This document shows, piece by piece, positions 56,980 to 64,000 of a stretch of DNA of 64,000 nt (its first letter is position 1; every line of letters begins with the position of its first letter). The stretch is taken from assembly GCF_008180155.1 (NCBI RefSeq), contig NZ_VSZS01000062.1:124001-188000 (forward strand), in the 5' to 3' direction. The notes under the pieces were generated by a model. That model was not told the DNA's origin, did not search any database, and worked only from the letters and a program-made list of their open reading frames with translations. Both the position numbers and the translations under genes were made by a program. Source of the stretch: Neoaquamicrobium microcysteis (GTDB lineage Bacteria; Pseudomonadota; Alphaproteobacteria; Rhizobiales; Rhizobiaceae).

Positions 56980-57292
56980 GATACGTCTCCATGCAAAGTC
57001 AGGTCTCACACGGAGCGCCTTCGCGTGATGGAGTGGGGTCGCTCGTTTGATAGCGCGGATATAAGCATTGTGCGGCGCAAACAAAGCTGAAAATGCGAAG
57101 TGCAAAGCTGCGAAAACGACACTGAAAACGGCGTTTGCCGGAAAAACGGCCAAATATGCAGCGGATTCATCGGCTTGGCGTTCAGGCGCGTCGCCATGCG
57201 GCTAAAACATGGGCGTCATGCCCAAATGCATGCCAAGCTGTGCGGGCCGGCGGGGCGGTCATTATCCCCGCCGGGGATCATGCCTTTGCTCG
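56980..57292. other. 313-bp gap between two small minus-strand genes
   Basis: No gene is supported. On the minus strand an AT-rich stretch with TTGTTT and TATATC about 15 bp apart (near 57060-57085) could be a promoter for the 46-aa gene. Frames crossing the gap lack ribosome sites. Confidence 0.35.
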
Positions 57293-57469
57293 TCAATACC
57301 GCTTCGTCGCGATATCGATACTGGTGTTGAGCCATCCGTCGACCTTGTTCGCGTAGGCGACGGGCTGCTGCTTGCGGCGCAGCCTTTCGGGCGACCGGCC
57401 GGTGCGTGCGTGGTGGTGAATTTCCGCGAACTCGCGCAGGAAGCCCTTCAGTTTGCGAAACATGGACAT
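57293..57469 (-). CDS. Small protein, 58 aa, unknown
   Basis: ATG 57469 has GGGAG 7 nt upstream; a second ATG two codons later is also possible. The 58-residue product starts SMFRKLKGFLREFAEIHHHARTGR, a basic amphipathic helix with three His, and ends SIDIATKRY. It follows the DUF1127-like gene by 18 bp, so the two are very likely one operon. No family is recognised, but the N-terminus resembles that of DUF1127-type proteins. Confidence 0.6.
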   Translation of the reverse strand: MSMFRKLKGFLREFAEIHHHARTGRSPERLRRKQQPVAYANKVDGWLNTSIDIATKRY

Positions 57470-57487
57470 TTGTCATCTCCCTGATGG

Positions 57488-57667
57488 TCACCCGCCGAAG
57501 GTGCGGTAGTTGCGGGCGGCGCGATTTGCGCTGTCATCCTCTACCTGCCAGCCGATGTCCTTTTGGATTTCGGGAGGCAGCGCCAGGATTTCGAGGTAGC
57601 TGTTCATGCGCCGGCGACGGGCACGATAGTCGTTGGCGAAGCGGGCGATCGAATTGAGAATAGACAT
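57488..57667 (-). CDS. DUF1127-like small protein, 59 aa
   Basis: ATG 57667 is preceded by GGAGATAGGAA. The 59-residue product has an Arg-rich helix (NDYRARRRRMNSYLEILALP) followed by PPEIQKDIGW, the conserved DUF1127 turn, and a polar tail. It is the first gene of a minus-strand pair, and 130 bp separate it from a divergent LysR gene, a layout in which the LysR protein often controls the small gene. Function is unknown. Confidence 0.7.
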   Translation of the reverse strand: MSILNSIARFANDYRARRRRMNSYLEILALPPEIQKDIGWQVEDDSANRAARNYRTFGG

Positions 57668-57757
57668 TTCCTATCTCCTTCCTCGGCAGGGGAGCGACGT
57701 CTCCGCTGCTCATGGACTTGACTATGGCCCCTACGTCATGTTCAATCAAACGAAATG

Positions 57758-57774
57758 GAATGATGGTTTCATTC
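57758..57774. promoter_or_regulatory. Inverted repeat in the LysR/DUF1127 divergent region
   Basis: GAATGA (57758-57763) and TCATTC (57769-57774), 5-nt centre, 24 bp before the LysR start. Dyads of this type in LysR divergent promoters are often the autoregulatory site. Confidence 0.4.
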
Positions 57775-57797
57775 AGTTTTGTTGATGGCAGGTCCCA

Positions 57798-58694
57798 ATG
57801 AACGCTCCCCTGAATCATCCGATGCCCATCCTCGATCTCGACGTGTTGCGCACCTTCGTGGCGATCGCCGAAACCGGCAGTTTCACCCTTGCCTCCACGG
57901 CAGTCTTCCGCACGCCTTCGGCCGTCTCCATGCAGATCAAGAAGCTGGAGGACATACTCGGCGTGTCGGTCTTCACGCGCGATGCGCGCTCGGTTTCGCT
58001 GACGCAGGATGGCGAGATGCTGATCGGCTACGCGCGGCGCATGCTGGCGCTGAACCGCGAGGCCGTCTCCAAGTTCATCGTGCCCGACATAGCCGGCATC
58101 GTCAGGCTCGGCTCTCCCGACGACTATGGCGAGCGCGTGCTGCCGACGGTGCTGCGGCGGTTCGCCAAGACGCACCCCGCCATCGCCGTGGACGTGACGA
58201 TCGACATGACCAGCAATTTGCGCCGCCGTCTGTCGGAGCGTCAGCTCGATATCACCCTGTTTACGGCCCGCAGGGATATTCCCGGTGACGCGGAAATCCT
58301 GCTGACGGAGCCCATAGTCTGGGGCGGCGCCAAGGGTGGTTGCGCGCATCTGCGCGACCCGCTGCCGGTTTCGCTCTGGGAGGAGGGATGCGTGTGGCGC
58401 GCCGACGCACTCGACGCGCTGGGGCGTGCGGGGCGCAACTACCGTGTCGCCTATATGAGCGCGCACACCGCCGGCCAACGCGCGGCCATTCTCGCGGATC
58501 TCGCGGTCGCGCCGCTGCCCAAGTCGTTCATCGGCGAGGAAATCGTGGCGCTGGGGCCGGAGGAGGGGCTGCCGCTGCTCTCGAACTATAATCTGGCGAT
58601 GATGGTAGCTCCAGACGCGTCCGCACCGGTACAGGCCGCTGCCGACCACATCCGCGCCGCGTTCGAGACCTTCAGGGAGACGGGCAGGTTTTGA
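57798..58694 (+). CDS. LysR-family transcriptional regulator
   Basis: 298 residues. Winged helix-turn-helix at about 12-72 (LRTFVAIAETGSFTLASTAVFRTPSAVSMQIKKLEDILG) then a periplasmic-binding-like effector domain (about 98-295; PDIAGIVRLGSPDDYGERVLP). The effector is not known. It is divergent from the two small minus-strand genes, which are probable targets; the downstream esterase gene is convergent. Confidence 0.92.
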   Translation: MNAPLNHPMPILDLDVLRTFVAIAETGSFTLASTAVFRTPSAVSMQIKKLEDILGVSVFTRDARSVSLTQDGEMLIGYARRMLALNREAVSKFIVPDIAGIVRLGSPDDYGERVLPTVLRRFAKTHPAIAVDVTIDMTSNLRRRLSERQLDITLFTARRDIPGDAEILLTEPIVWGGAKGGCAHLRDPLPVSLWEEGCVWRADALDALGRAGRNYRVAYMSAHTAGQRAAILADLAVAPLPKSFIGEEIVALGPEEGLPLLSNYNLAMMVAPDASAPVQAAADHIRAAFETFRETGRF

Positions 58695-58701
58695 CGCCGT
58701 C

Positions 58702-59586
58702 TCAGGCCGACAGAAACGCCACCATACGGTCGCGCGCGATGCGTGCTTCGGGCATGTCGATCAGCGGCCAGACATGGATCATGCCCTGCCCGACAACCAG
58801 TTCGGCTTCGACGCCCTCGCGCCTGGCCTTTTCGACGAAGACGATGCTGTCGGGATAGAGAAGATCGCGCGTGCCGGAAAATATCAGCGTCGGCGGCAGC
58901 ACCGAGAGGTCGCCGTAAAGTGGGCTGATGCGCCAGTCGCCGAAGTCGAGTTCTGCCGCGTAGAGCCGCACGGCTTCCTTCCCGCCCTGAATGCCCAGCC
59001 AGGGGTCGAGCTCGGCGGCCGTGAGCGTTTCGGGGTTGGCGAGCGTCATGTCGAGGCCCGGCGAAATCAGAACCATCCGGTTCGCCAGCGGCCAGCCTTC
59101 CTGCGCGGCCATCATGGTCAGCACCAGCGCCATGTTGCCGCCGGCCGAGTCGCCCATGAGCGCCACTTCCGACCCTTCCTCCATGACCTCGCGATACACG
59201 GCGCGCGTCATCTTGTAGATGGCGTGAAAGTCGTGCTCCGGGGCAAGCGGATAGACCGGCACGGTGACATGCGCGCCCAGCCGCTCGGCCACCTCGGCGA
59301 TCAGAAACCAGTGGAACGAGGTCAGCTCGAAACAGTAGGCCCCGCCATGCAGGTAGAGGATGCGCCGCCCGGTCGCGCCCTGTCTCGGCCTTGCCTCGTA
59401 GACGGTGTGTCCCTCGACCGTGCGACGGGCGATGTCGAGGCGGCGCGCGACCTTCACCGGCGGCTGGTGATCCTGCGTCTTTCGCGATTTTTCGATCCAG
59501 GCGTGAAGGCCCTGCGGGCTCATGAACGCCTTCTTGCGCGTGTGTCGCAGAACGAGGGCGGCGAGGCGACTTTTCAGGCTCGGCAT
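58702..59586 (-). CDS. Alpha/beta hydrolase, HSL-type esterase
   Basis: 294 residues. Oxyanion-hole HGG in YLHGGAYCF (near 95) and nucleophile Ser in GDSAGGNMAL (near 168) define the hormone-sensitive-lipase (family IV) esterases; the late Asp and the His in GQGMIHVWP complete the triad. It likely hydrolyses short- to medium-chain esters in the cytosol. No signal peptide. Monocistronic by position, 80 bp from the corrinoid operon on the same strand. Confidence 0.9.
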   Translation of the reverse strand: MPSLKSRLAALVLRHTRKKAFMSPQGLHAWIEKSRKTQDHQPPVKVARRLDIARRTVEGHTVYEARPRQGATGRRILYLHGGAYCFELTSFHWFLIAEVAERLGAHVTVPVYPLAPEHDFHAIYKMTRAVYREVMEEGSEVALMGDSAGGNMALVLTMMAAQEGWPLANRMVLISPGLDMTLANPETLTAAELDPWLGIQGGKEAVRLYAAELDFGDWRISPLYGDLSVLPPTLIFSGTRDLLYPDSIVFVEKARREGVEAELVVGQGMIHVWPLIDMPEARIARDRMVAFLSA

Positions 59587-59666
59587 TGAGGCTCCTGCTG
59601 GCCCGGCGTCTCACGACGCGCAGGCGGGATTCTTGCAGGAAAATGAAGAGCTTTCGCCGGTCGCCG

Positions 59667-61739
59667 TCAACCCCGGTCGCGCCGTGCGGCCCGTTCCTCG
59701 CGCGAGCGGCGGCGCGGTGCGTTGTCGCCGGGAGTGCCGTCGTCGGGCGCGGGCAGCTTGCGCGGCGGGAGCTTCACCTGTTCGGCCAGCTTGGGGAATG
59801 GATCGACCTTGTTGGGCAGGGCCATCGCGTTGACGAAGAGCTGCTGAAAGTTCGGCTCCAGCGCGGTCTCGATCTTTTCGATACGCCGCACCGTCTCCTC
59901 AATCTCGCGGCGATGGCCGCGGTTCAGCAGGGCCATCAGCGCGCCCTGGCCGGCGGCGTTGCCCACCGCCTTGACCTCGGCGAGGTCGCAATCGGGTATC
60001 AGGCCCAGCACCATGGCGTATTTCGGGTCGATGAAGGAGCCGAACGCGCCGGCAAAGCGGATCGTGTCGACGTGATCCACACCCTGCTTTTCCATCAGCA
60101 GCTTGATGCCGGCATAGAGCGCGGACTTGGCGAGCTGGATCGCACGCACGTCGTTCTGGGTAATCGTGATGCGCGGCTGGCCGTCATGCAGCAGATAGGA
60201 CCATGTGCGCCCATTCTGCAGGATGCGCGGGCTTACGGCCGACATCGCGCCATCGACCACGCCGTCCTCCGAGATGATGCCAGAAAGGTACATCTCGGCC
60301 ACCACCTCGATAATAGCCGAGCCGCAGATGCCGGTGATGCCGAGGCGCTCCGCGTCATCGGCAAAGCCTTCTTCATCCGACCATTTCTCCGAGCCGATGA
60401 TGCGGAACTTGGGTTCCAGCGTTGCCGGGTCGATGCGCACGCGTTCGATCGCGCCGGGGGCGGCGCGCTGGCCCGACGAGATTTCCGCGCCCTCGAAGGC
60501 GGGACCGGTGGGGGAGGAGGCCGCGACCACGCGCTGCCGGTTGCCCAGCACGATCTCCGCATTGGTGCCGACATCGACCAGCAGCATCATGCGGTCCTGC
60601 CGGTAGGGGCCTTCACAAAGTGTCGCCGCCGCCGCATCCGCGCCCACATGGCCGGCAATGCAGGGCAGCACATAGACGCGCGAGCCATGGTTGATCTTCA
60701 GGCCGAGCTCGCTGCCCCAGGTGTGGACCGCGCCCGACACGGCAAGCGCGAACGGTGCCTGGCCAAGCTCCGTCGGGTCGATGCCGAGGAACAGGTGGTG
60801 CATGATCGGATTGCCGACGAACACCGCGTCGAGGATATCCTCGGTCGAGACGCCGCCTTCCGCGCATACCTTCTCGATCAGCTCGTTGACGGCGCTCCGC
60901 ACGGCCGAGGTCATCGCCTCGCGCCCGTCGGGGTTCATCATCACGTAAGAGACCCGGCTCATCAGGTCCTCGCCGAACCGTATTTGCGGGTTCGACGCGC
61001 CTGACGAGGCGACGATGCGTCCCGACAGCAGCGAGACGAGGTGCATCGCGATGGTGGTTGAGCCGATGTCGCAGGCGATGCCGTAGGCCTCGTTATGCAG
61101 GCCGGGCCACAGCGCGATGATGGTAGGGCGCGAGGAATCCAGGTCGCGGTGGATCGCTGCCGTCACACCCCATTCGCCCTTGCGCAGGATGGCCTGCACG
61201 TCGGAAAGCAGGTGCTGCGAGACCAGCAGATCCTGCCAGCCCCAGTCCTTTTCCAGCATCACCTTCAGCCGGTCCAGGTCGCCCAGCGGCTTGTGCATGT
61301 CGGGCTCGTCCACCTCGACGTAGCAGAGCTGGACGGCCGGGTTGCGCTCGATCACGCGATCCAGCGCTGCCTTGCGCACCACCTGAGCATTGATGACGGT
61401 GTCCTGCGGCACGTCGATGACGAGATCGCCCTCGATGGTGGACGAACACGAGAGGCGGCGCCCGTCGGGCAGGCCGCGCACCCGCTCGTAGCGTTCCTCC
61501 TTCGGCCCCTTGGGCGAGAGATGATCGTTGGAGGAGACGATCTTGTGCTTGGCGAAATTGCCCTCCTGCACCACCACCTGGCAGCGCCCGCAGGTCGCCC
61601 GCCCGCCGCACACGCTCTCGACATAGACGCCGAGCTGGCGTGCCGCGTCGAGCACCGGCGTGCCCTTGGGAAACCGCCCGCGCTTGCCGGACGGCATGAA
61701 CAGGACCAGCGGGTCGGTGATGACGGGAGGCGGGTTCAT
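59667..61739 (-). CDS. ASKHA-domain reductive activator of a corrinoid protein (RACo-like, DUF4445)
   Basis: 690 residues from ATG 61739. The N-terminal 2Fe-2S ferredoxin domain has Cys44, Cys50, Cys53 and Cys98. After a linker domain, the ASKHA ATPase core (about 200-600) shows ACDIGSTTIAMHLV and LLVDVGTNAEIVLG phosphate loops. The C-terminus is Arg-rich. Known relatives use ATP to return an oxidised cob(II)alamin protein to cob(I) for methyl transfer. It is 10 bp downstream of a methyltransferase gene, in line with that job. Confidence 0.85.
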   Translation of the reverse strand: MNPPPVITDPLVLFMPSGKRGRFPKGTPVLDAARQLGVYVESVCGGRATCGRCQVVVQEGNFAKHKIVSSNDHLSPKGPKEERYERVRGLPDGRRLSCSSTIEGDLVIDVPQDTVINAQVVRKAALDRVIERNPAVQLCYVEVDEPDMHKPLGDLDRLKVMLEKDWGWQDLLVSQHLLSDVQAILRKGEWGVTAAIHRDLDSSRPTIIALWPGLHNEAYGIACDIGSTTIAMHLVSLLSGRIVASSGASNPQIRFGEDLMSRVSYVMMNPDGREAMTSAVRSAVNELIEKVCAEGGVSTEDILDAVFVGNPIMHHLFLGIDPTELGQAPFALAVSGAVHTWGSELGLKINHGSRVYVLPCIAGHVGADAAAATLCEGPYRQDRMMLLVDVGTNAEIVLGNRQRVVAASSPTGPAFEGAEISSGQRAAPGAIERVRIDPATLEPKFRIIGSEKWSDEEGFADDAERLGITGICGSAIIEVVAEMYLSGIISEDGVVDGAMSAVSPRILQNGRTWSYLLHDGQPRITITQNDVRAIQLAKSALYAGIKLLMEKQGVDHVDTIRFAGAFGSFIDPKYAMVLGLIPDCDLAEVKAVGNAAGQGALMALLNRGHRREIEETVRRIEKIETALEPNFQQLFVNAMALPNKVDPFPKLAEQVKLPPRKLPAPDDGTPGDNAPRRRSREERAARRDRG

Positions 61740-61749
61740 GGTGTGCGGT

Positions 61750-62715
61750 CTATCCCCGCGCCATTCGTGCTTCACGGCCACCGCGGCGGCGTCCGCCGGT
61801 CGAGGCCTCGCCGGGCGCGTTGACGGCGACGGGGGCAGGAGCTGCGTGCTCGCCGGGCTTGTAGTCCTTGTAGGTCTTGATCCAGGTCATGCAGTCCCGG
61901 TCGGTGCCGTTCAGCACGTTGGCGCCTCGCACGGCTTCCATCTCCTGCGGTCGACAGGGGTTCATGATTGCGCTCGTCATGCCTGCGCCGATGACCATGG
62001 GGATGAACGCCGCGTTGATGCCGTGGCGGTGGGGCAGGCCGAATGAGATGTTCGACAGGCCGCACGTCGTGTTGACCTTCAGCTCGTTGCGTAGGCGGTA
62101 GAGAAGCTGGAACACCTGCCGTCCGGCATCGCCCAGTGCGCCGATGGGCATGACCAGCGGATCGACCACCACGTCTTCCGGCTTGATGCCGTGGTCCATG
62201 GCGCGTTCGACGATCTTCTTGGCCACGGCGAAGCGGACATCGGGGTCCATGGAGATGCCGGTCTCGTCGTTGGAGATGGCGACGACCGGCACGTCGTATT
62301 TCTTCACCAGCGGCAGGATCGCTTCGAGCTTTTCTTCTTCGCCCGTCACCGAATTGACCAGCGGCCGCCCGCGGGCGACCTTCAGCCCGGCCTCGATGGC
62401 GGCTGTGACCGAGGAGTCGATCGACAGCGGCACGTCGACCAGCCCCTGCACGATCTCCAGCGTCTGCACGAGCAGGGCAGGCTCCGTCGCGTTGGGATCC
62501 ACCGCCGTGACGCCTGCATTGACGTCCAGCATTGTCGCGCCGGCCTGCACCTGCTCGATGGCGTCCTTCCTGACCGTGTCGAAATTGCCTTCGACCATTT
62601 CGGCAGCCAGCTTCTTGCGCCCCGTCGGGTTGATGCGCTCCCCGATGACGCAGAAGGGCTGGTCGAAGCCGATTACGATTTCCCTTGTCGCGGAGGCGAC
62701 GATGGTGCGGGTCAT
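61750..62715 (-). CDS. Methyltetrahydrofolate:corrinoid methyltransferase-like (pterin-binding, DHPS fold)
   Basis: 321 residues from ATG 62715. A TIM barrel with VIGERINPTGRKKL, DVNAGV, PLSIDSS, NSVTGEEEK and GLSNISFGLP matches the pterin-binding family that includes the MeTr and MetH methyl-THF domains. It should move a methyl group between THF and a cobalamin protein. No corrinoid-binding domain is fused to it. Residues after about 275 are a low-complexity tail (APAPVAVNAPGEA then Arg/Gly). Confidence 0.87.
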   Translation of the reverse strand: MTRTIVASATREIVIGFDQPFCVIGERINPTGRKKLAAEMVEGNFDTVRKDAIEQVQAGATMLDVNAGVTAVDPNATEPALLVQTLEIVQGLVDVPLSIDSSVTAAIEAGLKVARGRPLVNSVTGEEEKLEAILPLVKKYDVPVVAISNDETGISMDPDVRFAVAKKIVERAMDHGIKPEDVVVDPLVMPIGALGDAGRQVFQLLYRLRNELKVNTTCGLSNISFGLPHRHGINAAFIPMVIGAGMTSAIMNPCRPQEMEAVRGANVLNGTDRDCMTWIKTYKDYKPGEHAAPAPVAVNAPGEASTGGRRRGGREARMARG

Positions 62716-62776
62716 GCAGTGTCTCCGTTCTGTTGTCGGGAATGTCCCGAATAGGGTGTGTCGCGCAAGTGCGAAA

Positions 62777-63877
62777 TCAGTGGGCGACGTCGCTGACGAT
62801 CTGCTGTGGGTTTTCCGTCGGCGTATCGTGCAGAATGTGTTCGAGCCGTTCGGCCACAAGGGCGTCGTCGGCGCGGGGCTCGCGCTTCCACGGCCGGCGG
62901 CCCTTGAGCACGCCCGATTCGTGGACGATCTCGGCGACGTATTCCTCCTGGCGGTATGCCATCACGTGGATGCCGGAGACGCCTTCGATCTCCTTCACCT
63001 CGTTGATGATGTCGATGGCAAGCTGCTTGCCTTCCTTCTTCTGGTCGGCGGCACCTTCCAGCCGTGCGATAACCGCATCCGGGATGTGGATGCCCGGCAC
63101 GTTCGACCGTATCCAGCGCGCCGTCTTGGCCGACGCGAGCGGGCCGACGCCGACGAGGATGAAGCACTTGTCGGTGAGGCCGAGGTCGCGCACACGTTTC
63201 ATGTAGTCGCGGAACATTGGCACGTCGAAACAGTACTGGCTCTGCACGAACTGCGCGCCGGCGGCGATCTTCTTTGCCAGCCGCAGCGGCCGGAACTCGA
63301 CCGGCGGCGCGAACGGGTTGATCGCCGCGCCGAGGAAGACGGCTGGCGGCGTGGTGAGCTTGCGGCCCGACAGGAACTTCTGCTCGTCGCGCATGGTGCG
63401 CACGGTTTCCAGCAGCGACATGCAGTCGAGGTCGAAGACCGGCTTCGCGCCGGGCTGGTCGCCTGCCTGCACACCGTCGCCGGTCAGGCACAGCACGTTG
63501 GCGACGCCCATGGCGGCCGCGCCCAGCACGTCGCCCTGTATGGCGATGCGGTTCCGGTCGCGGCACGAAATCTGATAGACGGGCGCATAGCCCATGCGCG
63601 TCAGCAGCGCGCAGATGCCCACCGACGACATGTGGCAGTTGGCCCCTGACGCATCGACCGCGTTGATCGCATCCACCCAGCCGTCGAAGACCTTTGCCCG
63701 CTCGTACACGTCTTCGGGATTGGCGCTGTCGGGCGGGTTCAGCTCGGCGGTGACGGCGAACTCGCCCCGGCGCAGCACGCGCTCCAGGCGGCCGCGCGAG
63801 GAGTGGCCGGGAAGGGGATCGAGCGGCAGGTCGGGGCCGTGCGGGTTCTCGTCCGGCTGTGGCGGGCGCGTCGTCAT
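62777..63877 (-). CDS. Methylenetetrahydrofolate reductase-like protein (MetF family)
   Basis: 366 residues from ATG 63877, overlapping the preceding gene by ATGA. A MetF-type TIM barrel: AVTAELNPPDSAN near the start, YQISCRDRNRIAIQGDVLGA, LCLTGDG, FDLDCMSLLE and GAQFVQSQYCFDVPMF. The first 40 residues (Pro/Asp-rich) are extra compared with the 296-aa E. coli MetF. It probably interconverts methylene- and methyl-THF. Placement with the methyltransferase and activator points to C1 catabolism rather than methionine synthesis; that is inference. Confidence 0.87.
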   Translation of the reverse strand: MTTRPPQPDENPHGPDLPLDPLPGHSSRGRLERVLRRGEFAVTAELNPPDSANPEDVYERAKVFDGWVDAINAVDASGANCHMSSVGICALLTRMGYAPVYQISCRDRNRIAIQGDVLGAAAMGVANVLCLTGDGVQAGDQPGAKPVFDLDCMSLLETVRTMRDEQKFLSGRKLTTPPAVFLGAAINPFAPPVEFRPLRLAKKIAAGAQFVQSQYCFDVPMFRDYMKRVRDLGLTDKCFILVGVGPLASAKTARWIRSNVPGIHIPDAVIARLEGAADQKKEGKQLAIDIINEVKEIEGVSGIHVMAYRQEEYVAEIVHESGVLKGRRPWKREPRADDALVAERLEHILHDTPTENPQQIVSDVAH

Positions 63878-64000
63878 GCGGTTTCCCGCGCCTTGTCGCG
63901 TTCGGCGGCTGCAAGTGCCGTCACGCGCAGCCACGCGGACGTTTCGCGAAGCGACTGATCGACAGGCTTCTGCACGTTGAGGATCGCGTTGCCGTGCACC
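63874..64000 (-). CDS. C-terminal end of an unidentified gene, upstream of the MetF-like gene (partial)
   Basis: An open frame enters from the right edge and ends TGA at 63876-63874, overlapping the MetF ATG by 4 bp. The 41 visible residues begin HGNAILNVQKPVDQSLRETSAWL and are helical and soluble. This is too little to identify. It is the first visible part of the same operon. Confidence 0.6.
   Translation of the reverse strand, partial: VHGNAILNVQKPVDQSLRETSAWLRVTALAAAERDKARETA

Overview
The window is a 64-kb, GC-rich chromosomal segment of an alphaproteobacterium. It most resembles Hyphomicrobiales (Rhizobiales), Phyllobacteriaceae-like (Mesorhizobium and relatives). Evidence for this: gene order of the division and cell-wall cluster; meso-DAP-type MurE; FtsZ with a very long Pro/Gln linker; a circularly permuted two-piece tmRNA with tag ANDNYAEARLAA; an alpha-type SspB; DUF1127/DUF2853/DUF4169/DUF2065 small proteins; GANTC and CtrA-like motifs. 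The genus is inferred, not proven. I saw no mobile element, CRISPR array, tRNA or rRNA gene.

Layout. (1) 1-5.2 kb: partial BASS-like membrane protein, a tiny lipoprotein, a TerB/J-domain protein overlapping a peptidoglycan amidase, a lytic transglycosylase, RNase P RNA (rnpB), and a convergent Cys/Met-metabolism PLP enzyme. (2) 5.5-24.4 kb: the dcw cluster on one strand, mraZ-rsmH-ftsL-ftsI-murE-murF-mraY-murD-ftsW-murG-murC-murB, then a 206-bp gap, then ddl-ftsQ-ftsA-ftsZ. Most junctions overlap by 1-4 bp. (3) 24.7-30.7 kb: lpxC, bamD, recN, ligA. (4) 30.7-38.7 kb: azlCD, a large Xaa-Pro aminopeptidase, a DUF1127-like gene, prmA, SCO1/SenC with a small membrane protein, cytochrome b561, a hexapeptide acetyltransferase, a secreted Asn/Gly-rich protein and an unrecognised outer-membrane-like protein. 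(5) 38.9-48.1 kb: uvrD, a small unknown, a hotdog thioesterase, a GlcD-like FAD oxidase and a giant AsmA-like protein. (6) 48.1-55.6 kb: RHH protein, DUF4169 and sspB on the minus strand with ssrA just upstream on the same strand; then DUF2853, thyA-folA, hflK-hflC-DUF2065 and a Do-type protease. (7) 55.6-64 kb: GlxA-type AraC regulator, three very small genes beside a divergent LysR gene, an HSL-type esterase, and a minus-strand corrinoid/folate C1 operon (partial gene, MetF-like, methyl-THF methyltransferase-like, ASKHA reductive activator).

How they work together. The dcw block supplies every cytoplasmic step from UDP-MurNAc to lipid II plus the core divisome. lpxC and bamD add outer-membrane biogenesis. 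ssrA and sspB belong to one pathway: tmRNA tags stalled peptides and SspB delivers them to ClpXP. HflKC and the Do protease add envelope protein quality control. thyA-folA forms the dTMP/folate unit.

Most notable observations: nine GANTC (CcrM) sites packed into 127 bp of the murB-ddl gap, directly upstream of ddl-ftsQAZ; two genes whose only sensible start is a CTG codon (AsmA-like and the outer-membrane-like protein); the ssrA-sspB adjacency; CtrA-like TTAA-N7-TTAG motifs in the mraZ and lpxC leaders; strong palindromes in the pepP/DUF1127 divergent region; and the corrinoid C1 operon running off the right edge. Large antisense ORFs mirror the high-GC codon pattern and were left out.
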